DNA of 57,734 nucleotides from Scatosoma sp045654025 (GCA_045654025.1 JAZOMO010000013.1:1-57734); one strand, 5' to 3'; counted from the stretch's first letter, positions 10,044 to 18,563 are shown. The notes: generated by a model not told the origin, from the sequence alone. Numbers and translations: made by a program.

Positions 10044-10189
10044 TGTTCGAATACCCCCTCCGGCTTACCCTGCGTCCCCGGCCAAAAGACCACGTTATCT
10101 TCTTCCATTACTATGACCGAAGCGGTGATAACGTCTTCCATATCGAAAAGACAAATCTTTACGATAGGACTGCCATAATCCTTTTTCAT
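10040..10189 (-). CDS. Small conserved-looking peptide, 49 aa
   Basis: This short frame begins at ATG with AGGAGG eight bases upstream. It encodes MKKDYGSPIVKICLFDMED followed by VITASVIV and a Trp/Pro/Gly tail ending GVFEQ. Its TGA overlaps the ATG of the 613-residue secreted protein (ATGA), the classic sign of coupled translation. There is no signal peptide or membrane helix. The K-x-Y-x-x-P-x-V-x-x-x-x-F-x-x-x-D-V-I-T-x-S layout is like that of short orphan ORFs I recall from Clostridia and Bacteroidales, but I cannot name a family. It might simply act as a translational leader for the downstream gene. Confidence 0.65.
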   Translation of the reverse strand: MKKDYGSPIVKICLFDMEDVITASVIVMEEDNVVFWPGTQGKPEGVFEQ

Positions 10190-10243
10190 TCAAAAATCCT
10201 CCTTGATTTTTTTATTTTTTTTTCGTTCTATTAAAATCGCTTT

Positions 10244-12241
10244 TTACAGCAATCTTTTTCCTGTTAGATTGTCGTACACCTTCGTCGTGTACTTTTCGTT
10301 CTCAATCGTCACGTCGCCGCACCGTAAATGCAACGTCGTTACGGGCGTTTCCTTACAATGGTACATCACCAAATCGTTTGCCACGCAGACAACCTCGCCG
10401 CCTTCCGCGTACACGTGCGCACCCGATTCCTTAAATAACGTTCGATAGAATGCCGCCTCGTATTGATATTCCGAAACCGTCACCAGTCGGTAGTCCTCAC
10501 GCTCGATTTCCAAATACCCGTCCTGCGGCGCAACGCCGTACAGCTTGGTCATATTCTCAACCGACGTTTTGTTATCCAGAATGTAGCCGTTGTTGCACAT
10601 AAACGCCACCGTTCTGCCACCGCCCATTACCGTTTTGCGAATATAGTCGTATTCCTTTTTCCGCATCGCATCACAACTGACGAACAGCACGCATTTGTAT
10701 TGCGAAAGGTCGCATTTTTTTAGGTCGTACAGCCAAATCATATCGTACGCAACGCCCGATTTCGACAACGCATCCGCAAAATCAAAATGATTGTACGTGT
10801 TGTTCTTGTCCTGCGCTCCACCGCCGATGCCGTAGTAGTATACCGACTCGGTATCGAATACCAACAAAACGTCGGCGCTCGATTTGTATACGGGACGTAT
10901 TTTGGACAATTCTTCCGTGAACTGCTGAATCTCTTTCAACGCAACCAACCGTTCGGGGTCGTCCCAGTAGCCGATTTTTTCGGGCTTGTAGAAGTCCTCA
11001 GGGTGGTTATGGTCGAAGTACCACGCACCCATGCCACGCAAAACGTTTTCCATGACGTTTCGTTTCACCAAGGCGTTGTATTCTTCGTTGTTTTCACAAA
11101 GATAGACGTTGCCCTTTCCACGATAGTTGTAAAACGCCTTGTAACCTTGGTCCATTTCGTTCCAGAACAGCTTTCCATTCAACCGCACAGATTCCGCACA
11201 GTAGCGAAGGAACGCCGCGTTGCCGCTGAATTTATTTGCCGTATACGCGTTGGGTGCGGCAAAGAAATCAATGTTTTTATCCTGCAACAGCAGGTGCGGT
11301 TCTAACATCCTCGAAAAGACGTCGCCACAGCCGAAATAATACCCGTAGAACGCCCCAACAAGCAAGCCGCCTTCCCACGATTTTTTCAGCTGTTTTGCCA
11401 GCTTTGAAATCGCATACGGCGCAGAAAGCTGAAAGCATTTCAGCGAATCAATCGCCCTCATCGAACCTTCGGGATAGCGATAACTGTCGTTGCCCTGCAA
11501 GGCGTGACGCATTTCAGGGGTTGCAAGCTCTGCCGTAGCCAAGGAAACCTGTTTCCCCCAAGCCTTTTGCAAAGTCTCGTCCGTTTTATACTTCTTTTTT
11601 AAGTATCTACGGAAGAAGTCCGTCATCGGTCGGCTGTAATCGCCCTCGTACGCGTCCTTTCCGTAATACACGCCGTACATATGCCATTCGCCGTACGCAC
11701 CGTACGCAAGCTGTACGGAAAATACTTCCTCAGCAAGCCCGCTTTTCTGCAACGCATCGCAGAACTGCTTTAAGACCTTTTTTACGTCGCGAAGCCAACG
11801 TTCCGATACGAAACTGACACGAATTTCCTTTGTTTTGTCCTTTTCCGTGCTATTTCTGCCCGGACCTGTGTCCACGCTGTCTACCCCGTAATAACGGATA
11901 AGCTCTTCGGGGTATTTCCGCATCCACCAGTACGGCGGCGTTAAGTTCAAACGGAAATGAATTTTCGCGTTCGGATGCAATTCCTTGACTGCTTTAATAC
12001 AGTCGATAGGATGCGCCGCATCATAGCTGCCGTCTTCCTTCCAGTCGCGGTCGATGCTCGTACAAACACTGACGAGATTGACCCCTATCTTATGAAAATG
12101 TGGCAGGTTCTTTTTCGCAAATTCACTTCTAGGGACGCCCAACGGATGATCGTGTAAAGTGTACATCAGGGGCGCTGTACGCTGACCGTCAACGTACAGT
12201 GCAGGATATCCGTTTTCGTGTTTAATTTCAGAAAAACTCAT
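10244..12241 (-). CDS. GH42-like beta-galactosidase family glycosidase
   Basis: A 665-residue protein without a signal peptide, so probably cytoplasmic. Residues 1-400 look like a clan GH-A TIM barrel. AYGAYGEWHMYG gives a candidate acid/base Glu185 and LFWNEMDQ a candidate nucleophile Glu362. Residues about 440-580 resemble the GH42 trimerisation (class I glutamine amidotransferase-like) domain, with VLLVFDTESVYYYG and VLFVSCDAMRKKEYDYI. A short beta-rich tail follows. It is likely to hydrolyse a beta-galactoside or related glycoside brought in by the cell; the exact substrate and GH family are not certain. It lies 30 bases after the oxidoreductase gene in the same run. Confidence 0.75.
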   Translation of the reverse strand: MSFSEIKHENGYPALYVDGQRTAPLMYTLHDHPLGVPRSEFAKKNLPHFHKIGVNLVSVCTSIDRDWKEDGSYDAAHPIDCIKAVKELHPNAKIHFRLNLTPPYWWMRKYPEELIRYYGVDSVDTGPGRNSTEKDKTKEIRVSFVSERWLRDVKKVLKQFCDALQKSGLAEEVFSVQLAYGAYGEWHMYGVYYGKDAYEGDYSRPMTDFFRRYLKKKYKTDETLQKAWGKQVSLATAELATPEMRHALQGNDSYRYPEGSMRAIDSLKCFQLSAPYAISKLAKQLKKSWEGGLLVGAFYGYYFGCGDVFSRMLEPHLLLQDKNIDFFAAPNAYTANKFSGNAAFLRYCAESVRLNGKLFWNEMDQGYKAFYNYRGKGNVYLCENNEEYNALVKRNVMENVLRGMGAWYFDHNHPEDFYKPEKIGYWDDPERLVALKEIQQFTEELSKIRPVYKSSADVLLVFDTESVYYYGIGGGAQDKNNTYNHFDFADALSKSGVAYDMIWLYDLKKCDLSQYKCVLFVSCDAMRKKEYDYIRKTVMGGGRTVAFMCNNGYILDNKTSVENMTKLYGVAPQDGYLEIEREDYRLVTVSEYQYEAAFYRTLFKESGAHVYAEGGEVVCVANDLVMYHCKETPVTTLHLRCGDVTIENEKYTTKVYDNLTGKRLL

Positions 12242-12271
12242 ATGCCGCCACCCCTTGATGCTGTTTGTTGC

Positions 12272-13348
12272 TTATAATTTAACTGCTTTGCCCGTCGAAA
12301 TGCTTTCGTAGACGGCGTTCATCGCCTTAATCGTGTTCTTGTGCCAACCGATGTTGATTTTCGGCAGACGGTTGATTTCGATGTTTTCTACGAATTCGTC
12401 AATCAAGCCTACCCATTCGTCAAAGTACGTGTACTGTACCGTGTACTTGTTGTCGGGGGCACCGTTGTGATAGGTGTTCGGGCCGAAGCAATCGGTGTAT
12501 ACACTACCTTCGTTGCCGTGGATAACAAGGTTTACTTCCATACGCTTAGGGAAGATTTCCCAACCGGGTCCGGGTACTTTCAAGTGCGCCTCTGCACGCG
12601 ACCAGCTGGGGTCAAGCGAGAAGATAACGCCGTTTTTCATTCTACCAACGACCGCAAGCATATCCTCTTCTTCAATTTCGTGACGCATATTCGGCGCAAC
12701 CTTTGCAAAGATTACGTCAAATTCGCTGTTCGTCACTTCACGAATCATATCAAAGATATGAGGGTGGTCGCAAAGCGCACCGCCGCGGAACTTTTCGTGA
12801 CCTTCCTTGATGGGAACGCGCTTGCCGTAGCTCTTTTCAGGAACGCCCTGCCAAGGGAACGCCCAAACAGGGGAAAGGGTAATGTTCGTTGCGTTGAACG
12901 CATCCATTTCACCCATCGCCTTATTCTTGATAAGCTCCTTCATTCTCAAAACAACGGGGTTGTAATGGAGCTCGAGCTCGATTTGGAAGGTGATACCGCT
13001 TTCTTTAACAAGTCTTTCCATCTCCGCATATTCGTCCATATCGAAGGTGGGAATCTTCATGGAAAGGATATTGATTTTTCTCTCTGCGCAAAGGCGAACT
13101 TGGCGCAGGTGTTCGCTGTTTTCACTTGCCAAAACCACCGCTTCGATTTCGGGGTGCGCCTCCAGCATCGCCTCGTCGCTATCGTAGCAAGGAATCCCCT
13201 GCACGCTGTTCAAGAAGATTTCCTTTACCTCTTCATTCGCCGTGGAAACTGCAATCCATTCAAGCTTGGGATTGTTCTTCAATACGTCGTAGTATTTTCT
13301 CGTATGCCCGTGCGTCATACTCATCATAGCAATCTTCAATCTTTTCAT
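12272..13348 (-). CDS. Gfo/Idh/MocA family oxidoreductase
   Basis: A 358-residue protein with an N-terminal Rossmann-like domain followed by a large beta-sheet domain. The usual glycine-rich GxGxxG is replaced by MMSMTHGHTRKYY. The usual EKP motif appears as SMKIPTF (Lys retained), as in some divergent subfamilies. AVVLASENSEHLRQV fits the typical cofactor-domain helix start. The central KFRGGALCDHPHIFDMI supplies the His/Asp of the expected active site. It probably oxidises or epimerises a sugar or polyol with bound NAD(P). It sits four bases after the previous gene, so it is coupled to it. Confidence 0.8.
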   Translation of the reverse strand: MKRLKIAMMSMTHGHTRKYYDVLKNNPKLEWIAVSTANEEVKEIFLNSVQGIPCYDSDEAMLEAHPEIEAVVLASENSEHLRQVRLCAERKINILSMKIPTFDMDEYAEMERLVKESGITFQIELELHYNPVVLRMKELIKNKAMGEMDAFNATNITLSPVWAFPWQGVPEKSYGKRVPIKEGHEKFRGGALCDHPHIFDMIREVTNSEFDVIFAKVAPNMRHEIEEEDMLAVVGRMKNGVIFSLDPSWSRAEAHLKVPGPGWEIFPKRMEVNLVIHGNEGSVYTDCFGPNTYHNGAPDNKYTVQYTYFDEWVGLIDEFVENIEINRLPKINIGWHKNTIKAMNAVYESISTGKAVKL

Positions 13349-13352
13349 GGTC

Positions 13353-14048
13353 TTACGCCTCCACCTTTACGTTTTCAAGCGTAGCCAAGGAAGCCTTTGC
13401 CGCCGCTACTACCTTCTGAATATGAGCCCATTTTGCAACGTTTGCGTTTTGAAGGTCTACGCTCTTCGCTGCCGCAAACGCGTTGCGAATCGTGTTGATT
13501 TCAATTTCCGTATAACCAAAAAGTTCTGCGTCCGTGTCCATAAACGCCTGCTTATTCTTGCCGTATACGTAAATAGATTCTTGTGGCATCTGCGTATCCA
13601 CCACTCTGTCACAGCCTACGCCGTTGTCCGTGATGATTTCGTGCTTGTCAATCGCTCTCTGACCTTCTTCGAGCGTTGCGCCAAGCTCAATCGTACATAC
13701 GCAGCCGTTTTCCGTTTCCACGATGCAGTTCATCGTGTTTACGCCTGCAATTGCAAAGATTTCCTTCGCCGTAGAGTTGACGGTAAATTCCAAAATCCCC
13801 ACTTCTCTTGCAAGTAATTCAAACAAATCCGTACCCTTGGTTGCATTGTGGCCGATACGATACGTACACATATTGCCAAGTCTGCCCGTTACGACGAGGT
13901 TGCGAAGCTCGATAATTCTTCTTTCGCTCTCCCAAGGCAATACGGGAACTTCCTTTCCGTCAATCACAACCGTTTTCGCATCCGCCGACAAAACGGCTTT
14001 TGCGGGAACGGAATACTTTTCTACCAAAAAATCTAATCCTTTCTGCAT
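13353..14048 (-). CDS. Protein resembling only the C-terminal domain of Gfo/Idh/MocA oxidoreductases
   Basis: A 231-residue protein without signal peptide or membrane segment. The middle part (GRLGNMCTYRIGHNATKGTD, then CVCTIELGATLEEGQR and QESIYVYGKNKQAFMD) reads like the alpha/beta substrate-binding sheet of Gfo/Idh/MocA enzymes. No Rossmann NAD domain precedes it. It may be a stand-alone partner of the full oxidoreductase encoded immediately downstream, or an unrelated family. No frameshift is visible that would join the two: they are separated by stop, four bases and a fresh ATG. Function not assigned. Confidence 0.6.
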   Translation of the reverse strand: MQKGLDFLVEKYSVPAKAVLSADAKTVVIDGKEVPVLPWESERRIIELRNLVVTGRLGNMCTYRIGHNATKGTDLFELLAREVGILEFTVNSTAKEIFAIAGVNTMNCIVETENGCVCTIELGATLEEGQRAIDKHEIITDNGVGCDRVVDTQMPQESIYVYGKNKQAFMDTDAELFGYTEIEINTIRNAFAAAKSVDLQNANVAKWAHIQKVVAAAKASLATLENVKVEA

Positions 14049-14060
14049 TTTTCTATCTCC

Positions 14061-14807
14061 TTAAAGCATTTTAATTCTAGGGCTGTATTTCGCAAGGTAC
14101 GCCGCGTTCTTTTCATCGCCGCCGGGGGTGTTTGCACTCGACCAGCAAGGAGCGGTAATACCACGGCGTTGACATTCCTTTACGCACTCGATTTCAAGCA
14201 TATGAGCGATGTAGAAGTCCACGATGTTCGATACGGGAGCAATCGGCGTTGCAAACCCTTCCACGTTGATAACTGCGTCGCCTACGGGATTGAAGTCGTC
14301 AATGCACACGTCTGCATAATCAAACAAGTTCGTCTTGTTCGGGTGACGAATGAAGTGATCTTCAGGCATTTCGTTCTGCCAGTAGCTGGAAGATACCGCT
14401 ACGATTTTCGCGCCTGCTTTCTTCGCTTCCATTACCGCGTCAATCGTCGCGGGATTGATACCGATGTTGTGGAAGACGATCAGCAAATCGCCAGGTTGTA
14501 ATTTGTAGTATTTCATAATCGCGCTGCCGTAGTTGACAGTTCTTTCAAGCTCCAAGTATTTAAGCGCTTGGTTGAATACCGTCAAGCCGTTTTCTGCAAT
14601 CGGATTAATATTCGCAAGCCCGCCTGCACGGAAGAACATTTCACCCATGCAAAGGGTCGTGTGTCCGCCCCCGCCGTAGACGTTAATCAATCGATCTTGT
14701 TCAATCGCGTCCGCCATAAGGCACGCCGCTTTTTTGATGTTTTCGCTCTGCGTTTCGTTGATTTTTTCTAAGTTTTCAACGATTTTCAAAAAATACGTTT
14801 TATCCAT
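14061..14807 (-). CDS. SIS-domain protein, UPF0309-like (sugar-phosphate binding)
   Basis: A 248-residue cytoplasmic protein. An N-terminal helix precedes a SIS fold: LINVYGGGGHTTLCMGEMFF, then GDLLIVFHNIGINPATI and GAKIVAVSSSYW. It is longer than a minimal SIS domain and resembles the UPF0309/sugar isomerase-domain group. Such proteins bind phosphosugars as isomerases, lyases or sensors; the substrate is unknown. The start overlaps the end of the PfkB kinase gene by eight bases. A paralogue (15642-16343) flanks the kinase on the other side. Confidence 0.8.
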   Translation of the reverse strand: MDKTYFLKIVENLEKINETQSENIKKAACLMADAIEQDRLINVYGGGGHTTLCMGEMFFRAGGLANINPIAENGLTVFNQALKYLELERTVNYGSAIMKYYKLQPGDLLIVFHNIGINPATIDAVMEAKKAGAKIVAVSSSYWQNEMPEDHFIRHPNKTNLFDYADVCIDDFNPVGDAVINVEGFATPIAPVSNIVDFYIAHMLEIECVKECQRRGITAPCWSSANTPGGDEKNAAYLAKYSPRIKML

Positions 14808-15645
14808 TTTTTCGCTCCATGTAACTTTCTATTTCATCCCTCGTCGGGATACTGTTCAAAATATATTTTCTGCCGACCTTCATCGCGGCGGCGACGTTTG
14901 CCTTTTCACAAGCCCTTGACAACCCCTCGCTTTCCGCAAGGCAAGCCGCCAACACTCCGTTAAAGGTATCGCCTGCGCCCGTCGTGTCCACCACGCTTTC
15001 TATCGTAGCGGCAGGCAATCTCTCGTCGGCGCTCTTTATCCAGCAACCTTCTTCGCCAAGCGTGACGATTACGTTGCGACGGTTTTCAAGCCCGTCCATC
15101 TCGTGTTCGTTGGGCGTAAACAAGTCGATTTTGTCCAAAAACGCTTTCGTGTGAGCGCGCGTTGGAGCAGGGTTGAGTATCACTTTTACACCGTTGGTCT
15201 TTGCGATTTCCACCGCCCTTTCATTGACCTCAATCGGCGTTTCGTTATTGATCAAGAGAACGTCCGACGTCTTAATTTCCTCGGCAAAGCCCTCTACGTC
15301 GTCCACCGACAACTCCGCGCCGCGATATACGCAAACCTTGTTGTCGCCCCGACCGTCCGTCGTGATAACCGCGTACGGACTGCGTTCTTGCTTCCCCGCA
15401 AAATACGGCTGTATTCCGCAACCCTTTGCAATCGCAGAGAAGGTTTTCACATCACCTTGATAGCAAGCCCCAAGAAAGGAAACCACCGCCCCGTATCTTA
15501 CGGCCGCAATCGCCTGATTAAAACCCTTGCCACCCAGTTCGTTGTAAAAGCTGTGGGCTACCGTCGTTTCTCCCGTCACGCCGAAGCTGTCGACGGATAA
15601 GAATACCGACTCGCCTGCAATTCCGAGTACGGCAATCTTGCTCAT
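14800..15645 (-). CDS. PfkB/ribokinase family sugar kinase
   Basis: A 281-residue kinase. The N-terminal GGKGFNQAIAAVRYG is PfkB signature 1 and DTTGAGDTFNGVLAACL is signature 2, with the catalytic Asp in GAGD. The length is typical. It phosphorylates a sugar, nucleoside or sugar phosphate with ATP; specificity cannot be read from the sequence. Both ends overlap a SIS gene (ATGA with the upstream one, eight bases with the downstream one). This suggests that the kinase product is handled by the SIS proteins. Confidence 0.85.
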   Translation of the reverse strand: MSKIAVLGIAGESVFLSVDSFGVTGETTVAHSFYNELGGKGFNQAIAAVRYGAVVSFLGACYQGDVKTFSAIAKGCGIQPYFAGKQERSPYAVITTDGRGDNKVCVYRGAELSVDDVEGFAEEIKTSDVLLINNETPIEVNERAVEIAKTNGVKVILNPAPTRAHTKAFLDKIDLFTPNEHEMDGLENRRNVIVTLGEEGCWIKSADERLPAATIESVVDTTGAGDTFNGVLAACLAESEGLSRACEKANVAAAMKVGRKYILNSIPTRDEIESYMERKNG

Positions 15646-16343
15646 AAGTGTTTCACCCTGCCCATATACAAGTCTTCCAACGTGACGTTATGCTCTCTGC
15701 CACCCTCTACGTTGCCGCTGATATACACGGGAGGTTTTACCCCTTCCTGCAAAGCGATCTTTGCACCGTTTATCAAGCAGGTGTTGAGAATGAAGCACGC
15801 CGCATAAGTGGAAAGCCCACCCATCTTCACGTCGCCGACGTCCATACAAGCATCGCCGTACGGCACTTTGCAGTCAATCGCGATATCGACGTTTTCATGC
15901 AACCTTCCGCCTTTGTCCGCATAGGCAAGGGAGGAAACGCCAACGCTCTTTACGCCCGCCGTTTTCGCCGCTTGCGCCATTTCAACGGGAACTTGGTTCT
16001 TACCCGACGCCGAGAAGATGAAGATCATATCCTTGTCGCCAGGGGTATATCTTCTAAACACCTCGCAAGCAATCCCGCCCATCTTCTCCATTCGGCTGGA
16101 CTTCGCCGCGCCGTTGTGGAGCATCAAGTCGGTATCCAACATAGGCGATACATTCGCAAGCCCGCCCGCACGATAAAAAGCATCGAGTCCAGGCAAATGA
16201 GAATGCCCACACCCGAAAGTGAAGATTAAGCCACCTTTTTTAATCGTGTCAGCAACGAGCCGGGAAACGGCGCCAAGCCGTTCCCCTTCCTCGTTTTCTA
16301 TCTGCGTCAAACAGGCAGTAATTTTATGTAAGTAATCACTCAT
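15642..16343 (-). CDS. SIS-domain protein, UPF0309-like (second copy)
   Basis: A 233-residue paralogue of the other SIS protein in this run. GLIFTFGCGHSHLPGLDAFY and AGGLANVSPMLD mark the phosphosugar pocket, and KDMIFIFSASGKNQVPVEMA supplies the second SIS loop. VGDVKMGGLSTYAACFI occupies the place of the FATPIAPVSNIVDFYI segment in the paralogue. The two copies differ enough to expect different substrates or a heteromeric pair. It overlaps the kinase gene by four bases and the upstream gene by eight. Confidence 0.8.
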   Translation of the reverse strand: MSDYLHKITACLTQIENEEGERLGAVSRLVADTIKKGGLIFTFGCGHSHLPGLDAFYRAGGLANVSPMLDTDLMLHNGAAKSSRMEKMGGIACEVFRRYTPGDKDMIFIFSASGKNQVPVEMAQAAKTAGVKSVGVSSLAYADKGGRLHENVDIAIDCKVPYGDACMDVGDVKMGGLSTYAACFILNTCLINGAKIALQEGVKPPVYISGNVEGGREHNVTLEDLYMGRVKHL

Positions 16344-17373
16344 CCTTCTTCAAAACGCGTTTGTAGTTTTCGCCGATTGCATCCCAAAGTTTGATAGGAT
16401 CGGGTGCAGCAACGCTCGTACCCAAACCGCCACGGTATGTCCAAGTAGCCAAACGATCAACGCCCATGCTTTCATAAAGGTCAACAACCTTGTCAATTTG
16501 CTTGAAGTCCTCGGGTTGTGCATTGTAGCCCATCAACCAACGTTCGGACTGCTTGCCGTACTTCTTCGCGATTCTAACCGTTCTTTCGGTGATTTCCTTG
16601 AAGAAGGATTCAGGCAACGTCCAGTTAATAATCGTCGTCGAGAATACGTCGAAATAAGGACAAGCCGCAACCATTTCCCAGTTATCATAACCACGAAGCT
16701 CGGTCACGTAATAGGTGTTTTTCGTAGCGTGTACACAGCAGGTGATTTCAAGGTTGGGGTTGACTTCTTTGAGCGCCTTGGAACAATCTGCAAGGGTCTT
16801 CAAAGCCTCTCTCCAACGGAACTGCTTAACGTCGTCGTTCATGAATTTCGGCATTTCATAACCGTAGTACGCCTCGAATTTACGCATACATTCGGGACAA
16901 CGGCAAGCCCAGTCGTCGCCTGCGCCACCCGTAATTGACGCGTAAGACTTCGGATACGCGTAATGGGGTTCATCCCAGAAGAAACCGTCTACCTCCGTTT
17001 CTCTTGCAAGCTTTAAGCAAATGTTGGTGAAATAATCCCTAAAAGAGTTGGTGTTGAAGCAAGCCGCATTCAACACTTCACCCGTGTATGCAGACACCTG
17101 TCTGTGATGAATATTGTTCTGTAAGAACAAAGAAACCTGCTCACCGCCGAAATATTTACCGATACCCCACGTATCTGCAATACAACGCAAACCAACTTTG
17201 TGCGCCGTCTTTACGATTTCGTTGATATTCGGAAACCAGAAGTCCATGTCGAATTCGGTAATCGCAAGAATAACGGTATCACAACCGTGTTCCTTCATTT
17301 CAAGAAAGTCCTTCTCCGCATGTTCAACATAGTTGAATCCATAATAACTAACTGCTGTATGTTTAATAGACAT
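16336..17373 (-). CDS. TIM-barrel, glycoside hydrolase-like protein with Cys cluster
   Basis: About 345 residues from an ATG that has GGAGG six bases upstream; a more upstream in-frame ATG at 17388 lacks a ribosome binding site and is rejected. No signal peptide. The fold reads as a (beta/alpha)8 barrel: TVILAITEFDMDFWFPN, EVDGFFWDEPHYAYP with candidate acidic catalytic residues, and RLATWTYRGG at the end. The segment CRCPECMRKFEAYYG is a Cys-x-Cys-x2-Cys cluster like those of GH42-like and DUF4838 proteins. It is the first gene of the sugar locus, directly behind the promoter. Exact activity unknown. Confidence 0.7.
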   Translation of the reverse strand: MSIKHTAVSYYGFNYVEHAEKDFLEMKEHGCDTVILAITEFDMDFWFPNINEIVKTAHKVGLRCIADTWGIGKYFGGEQVSLFLQNNIHHRQVSAYTGEVLNAACFNTNSFRDYFTNICLKLARETEVDGFFWDEPHYAYPKSYASITGGAGDDWACRCPECMRKFEAYYGYEMPKFMNDDVKQFRWREALKTLADCSKALKEVNPNLEITCCVHATKNTYYVTELRGYDNWEMVAACPYFDVFSTTIINWTLPESFFKEITERTVRIAKKYGKQSERWLMGYNAQPEDFKQIDKVVDLYESMGVDRLATWTYRGGLGTSVAAPDPIKLWDAIGENYKRVLKKDE

Positions 17374-17403
17374 AACAATCCTCCACAATATTTTTCTGGT
17401 TTT

Positions 17404-17432
17404 ATTATATCATACACCACAACCCCTTACAA
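17404..17432 (-). promoter_or_regulatory. Sigma-A promoter of the sugar/surface-protein operon
   Basis: Minus strand reads TTGTAA, 17-base spacer, TATAAT. The predicted start is about 25 bases before the start codon of the TIM-barrel gene. It faces away from the araC-type promoter, with about 50 bases between the two, so the regulator could act on both. Confidence 0.7.
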
Positions 17433-17482
17433 GAAAAAAAAGAAACAAAAAAGGAGAAAAATCGAAACCGCCCTGTAAATGT

Positions 17483-17511
17483 TTGACAACGTTAGAAATA
17501 TATGGTATATT
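17483..17511 (+). promoter_or_regulatory. Promoter of the AraC-type regulator, leaderless arrangement
   Basis: TTGACA, 17-base spacer, TATATT. The last base of the -10 box is at 17511, so transcription would begin at about 17518, exactly the A of an in-frame ATG. No Shine-Dalgarno lies before that ATG. Confidence 0.7.
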
Positions 17512-17517
17512 GTCATT

Positions 17518-18318
17518 ATGATAGATTTAACCGCACGTAATATTAAAATTGAATCGGCATTTTCCTTAAGCTGGGACAAGCAAACGGCCTACGCGCGTCC
17601 GCGAAATTACGACGCTTTATCCTTCCGCATCAACGGCAATGCAGACTACCAACACGGCAACCAAAAGTACCACGCCAAAAAGAACGACGTTCTTTTTGTT
17701 CCCGCACACTACGACTATACGCTGACCGCCAACACAAAGGAAACCGTTTTAGTTATCCACTTCTTTATCGAGAATTCCAACTTTGATAAAATCCAAGTTT
17801 TCTCCCCCAGCAACCCCGACGTTTTCGAGCGTTTATTCACGGAATTATGCAACGTATGGCGCTCTAAATCCATCGGCTACGAGGCGAGAATGTTGTCCTT
17901 ATTCTATAAAATTATCGAGCAAATGACCGTGCAGGACTACAACAAACGCTTATTGTTAGCGCCACCGAAGCTACAGTCCGCGCTGTCGTATTTTCACGAG
18001 AATTTTACCACCCCCGAAACCAACGTCGAGGCATGCGCCAAGCATATCAATACCAGCACGGTCTACCTGCGGAAAATTTTCAATTCCAGCCTGAATATCA
18101 CCCCTTTAAAATACTTAAACGACCTTCGCATGAACCACGCAATCGAACTGCTGAAAACAGGCTATTACAGCATTGAAGAAATCGCAAATCTTTCCGGTTT
18201 TTACGACCCGAAATACTTTTCTTCCCTGTATAAACAAAAGGTCGGCGTTCTACCTTCCACCAAACGAAAGAAGGCTTTTTCATCCGACCATAAAACAAAA
18301 ACAAACCATAAAAAATAG
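17518..18318 (+). CDS. AraC-family transcriptional regulator with cupin sensor domain
   Basis: About 266 residues from ATG 17518. An upstream in-frame ATG at 17479 is disfavoured because the consensus promoter lies inside that extension. The N-terminal half is cupin-like (YHAKKNDVLFVPAHYDYTL). The C-terminal about 100 residues carry two helix-turn-helix motifs of the AraC type (NTSTVYLRKIFNSSLNITPL; SIEEIANLSGFYDPKYFSSL). It is divergent from the sugar operon and so probably controls it in response to a sugar or sugar phosphate. The tail is Lys-rich. Confidence 0.85.
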   Translation: MIDLTARNIKIESAFSLSWDKQTAYARPRNYDALSFRINGNADYQHGNQKYHAKKNDVLFVPAHYDYTLTANTKETVLVIHFFIENSNFDKIQVFSPSNPDVFERLFTELCNVWRSKSIGYEARMLSLFYKIIEQMTVQDYNKRLLLAPPKLQSALSYFHENFTTPETNVEACAKHINTSTVYLRKIFNSSLNITPLKYLNDLRMNHAIELLKTGYYSIEEIANLSGFYDPKYFSSLYKQKVGVLPSTKRKKAFSSDHKTKTNHKK

Positions 18319-18350
18319 TTCTTAATCAAATAATAGGTTTTAAAGCGAAA

Positions 18351-18376
18351 AAAGCACGCCATTTTCGGCGTGCTTT
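18351..18376. terminator. Bidirectional terminator between araC-type gene and tRNA
   Basis: Ten perfect base pairs (AAAGCACGCC and GGCGTGCTTT) around a six-base loop. On the minus strand it is followed by six T. On the plus strand the T tract is interrupted. It separates convergent transcripts. Confidence 0.75.
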
Positions 18377-18444
18377 ACTGTTTTGATAAATACCCACCAG
18401 GTCTCGCAAGAACGCTGTTTTGCCTGAATATCTATCCTCAACAG

Positions 18445-18484
18445 AATAAAAAACAAAACCGCACCCCGTTTAGGGATGCGGTTT
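18445..18484 (-). terminator. Intrinsic terminator of tRNA-Thr
   Basis: A 12-bp stem (18456-18467 with 18473-18484, one G-T pair) begins three bases after the tRNA CCA end on the minus strand. It is followed by a TTTTGTTTTTT-type tail. Confidence 0.85.
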
Positions 18485-18487
18485 GTT

Positions 18488-18563
<76 letters not shown>

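Noticed and set aside
12341..13384. 347-codon plus-strand frame over the oxidoreductase gene
   Set aside because: Fully antisense to a convincing gene that has a ribosome binding site and conserved family segments.
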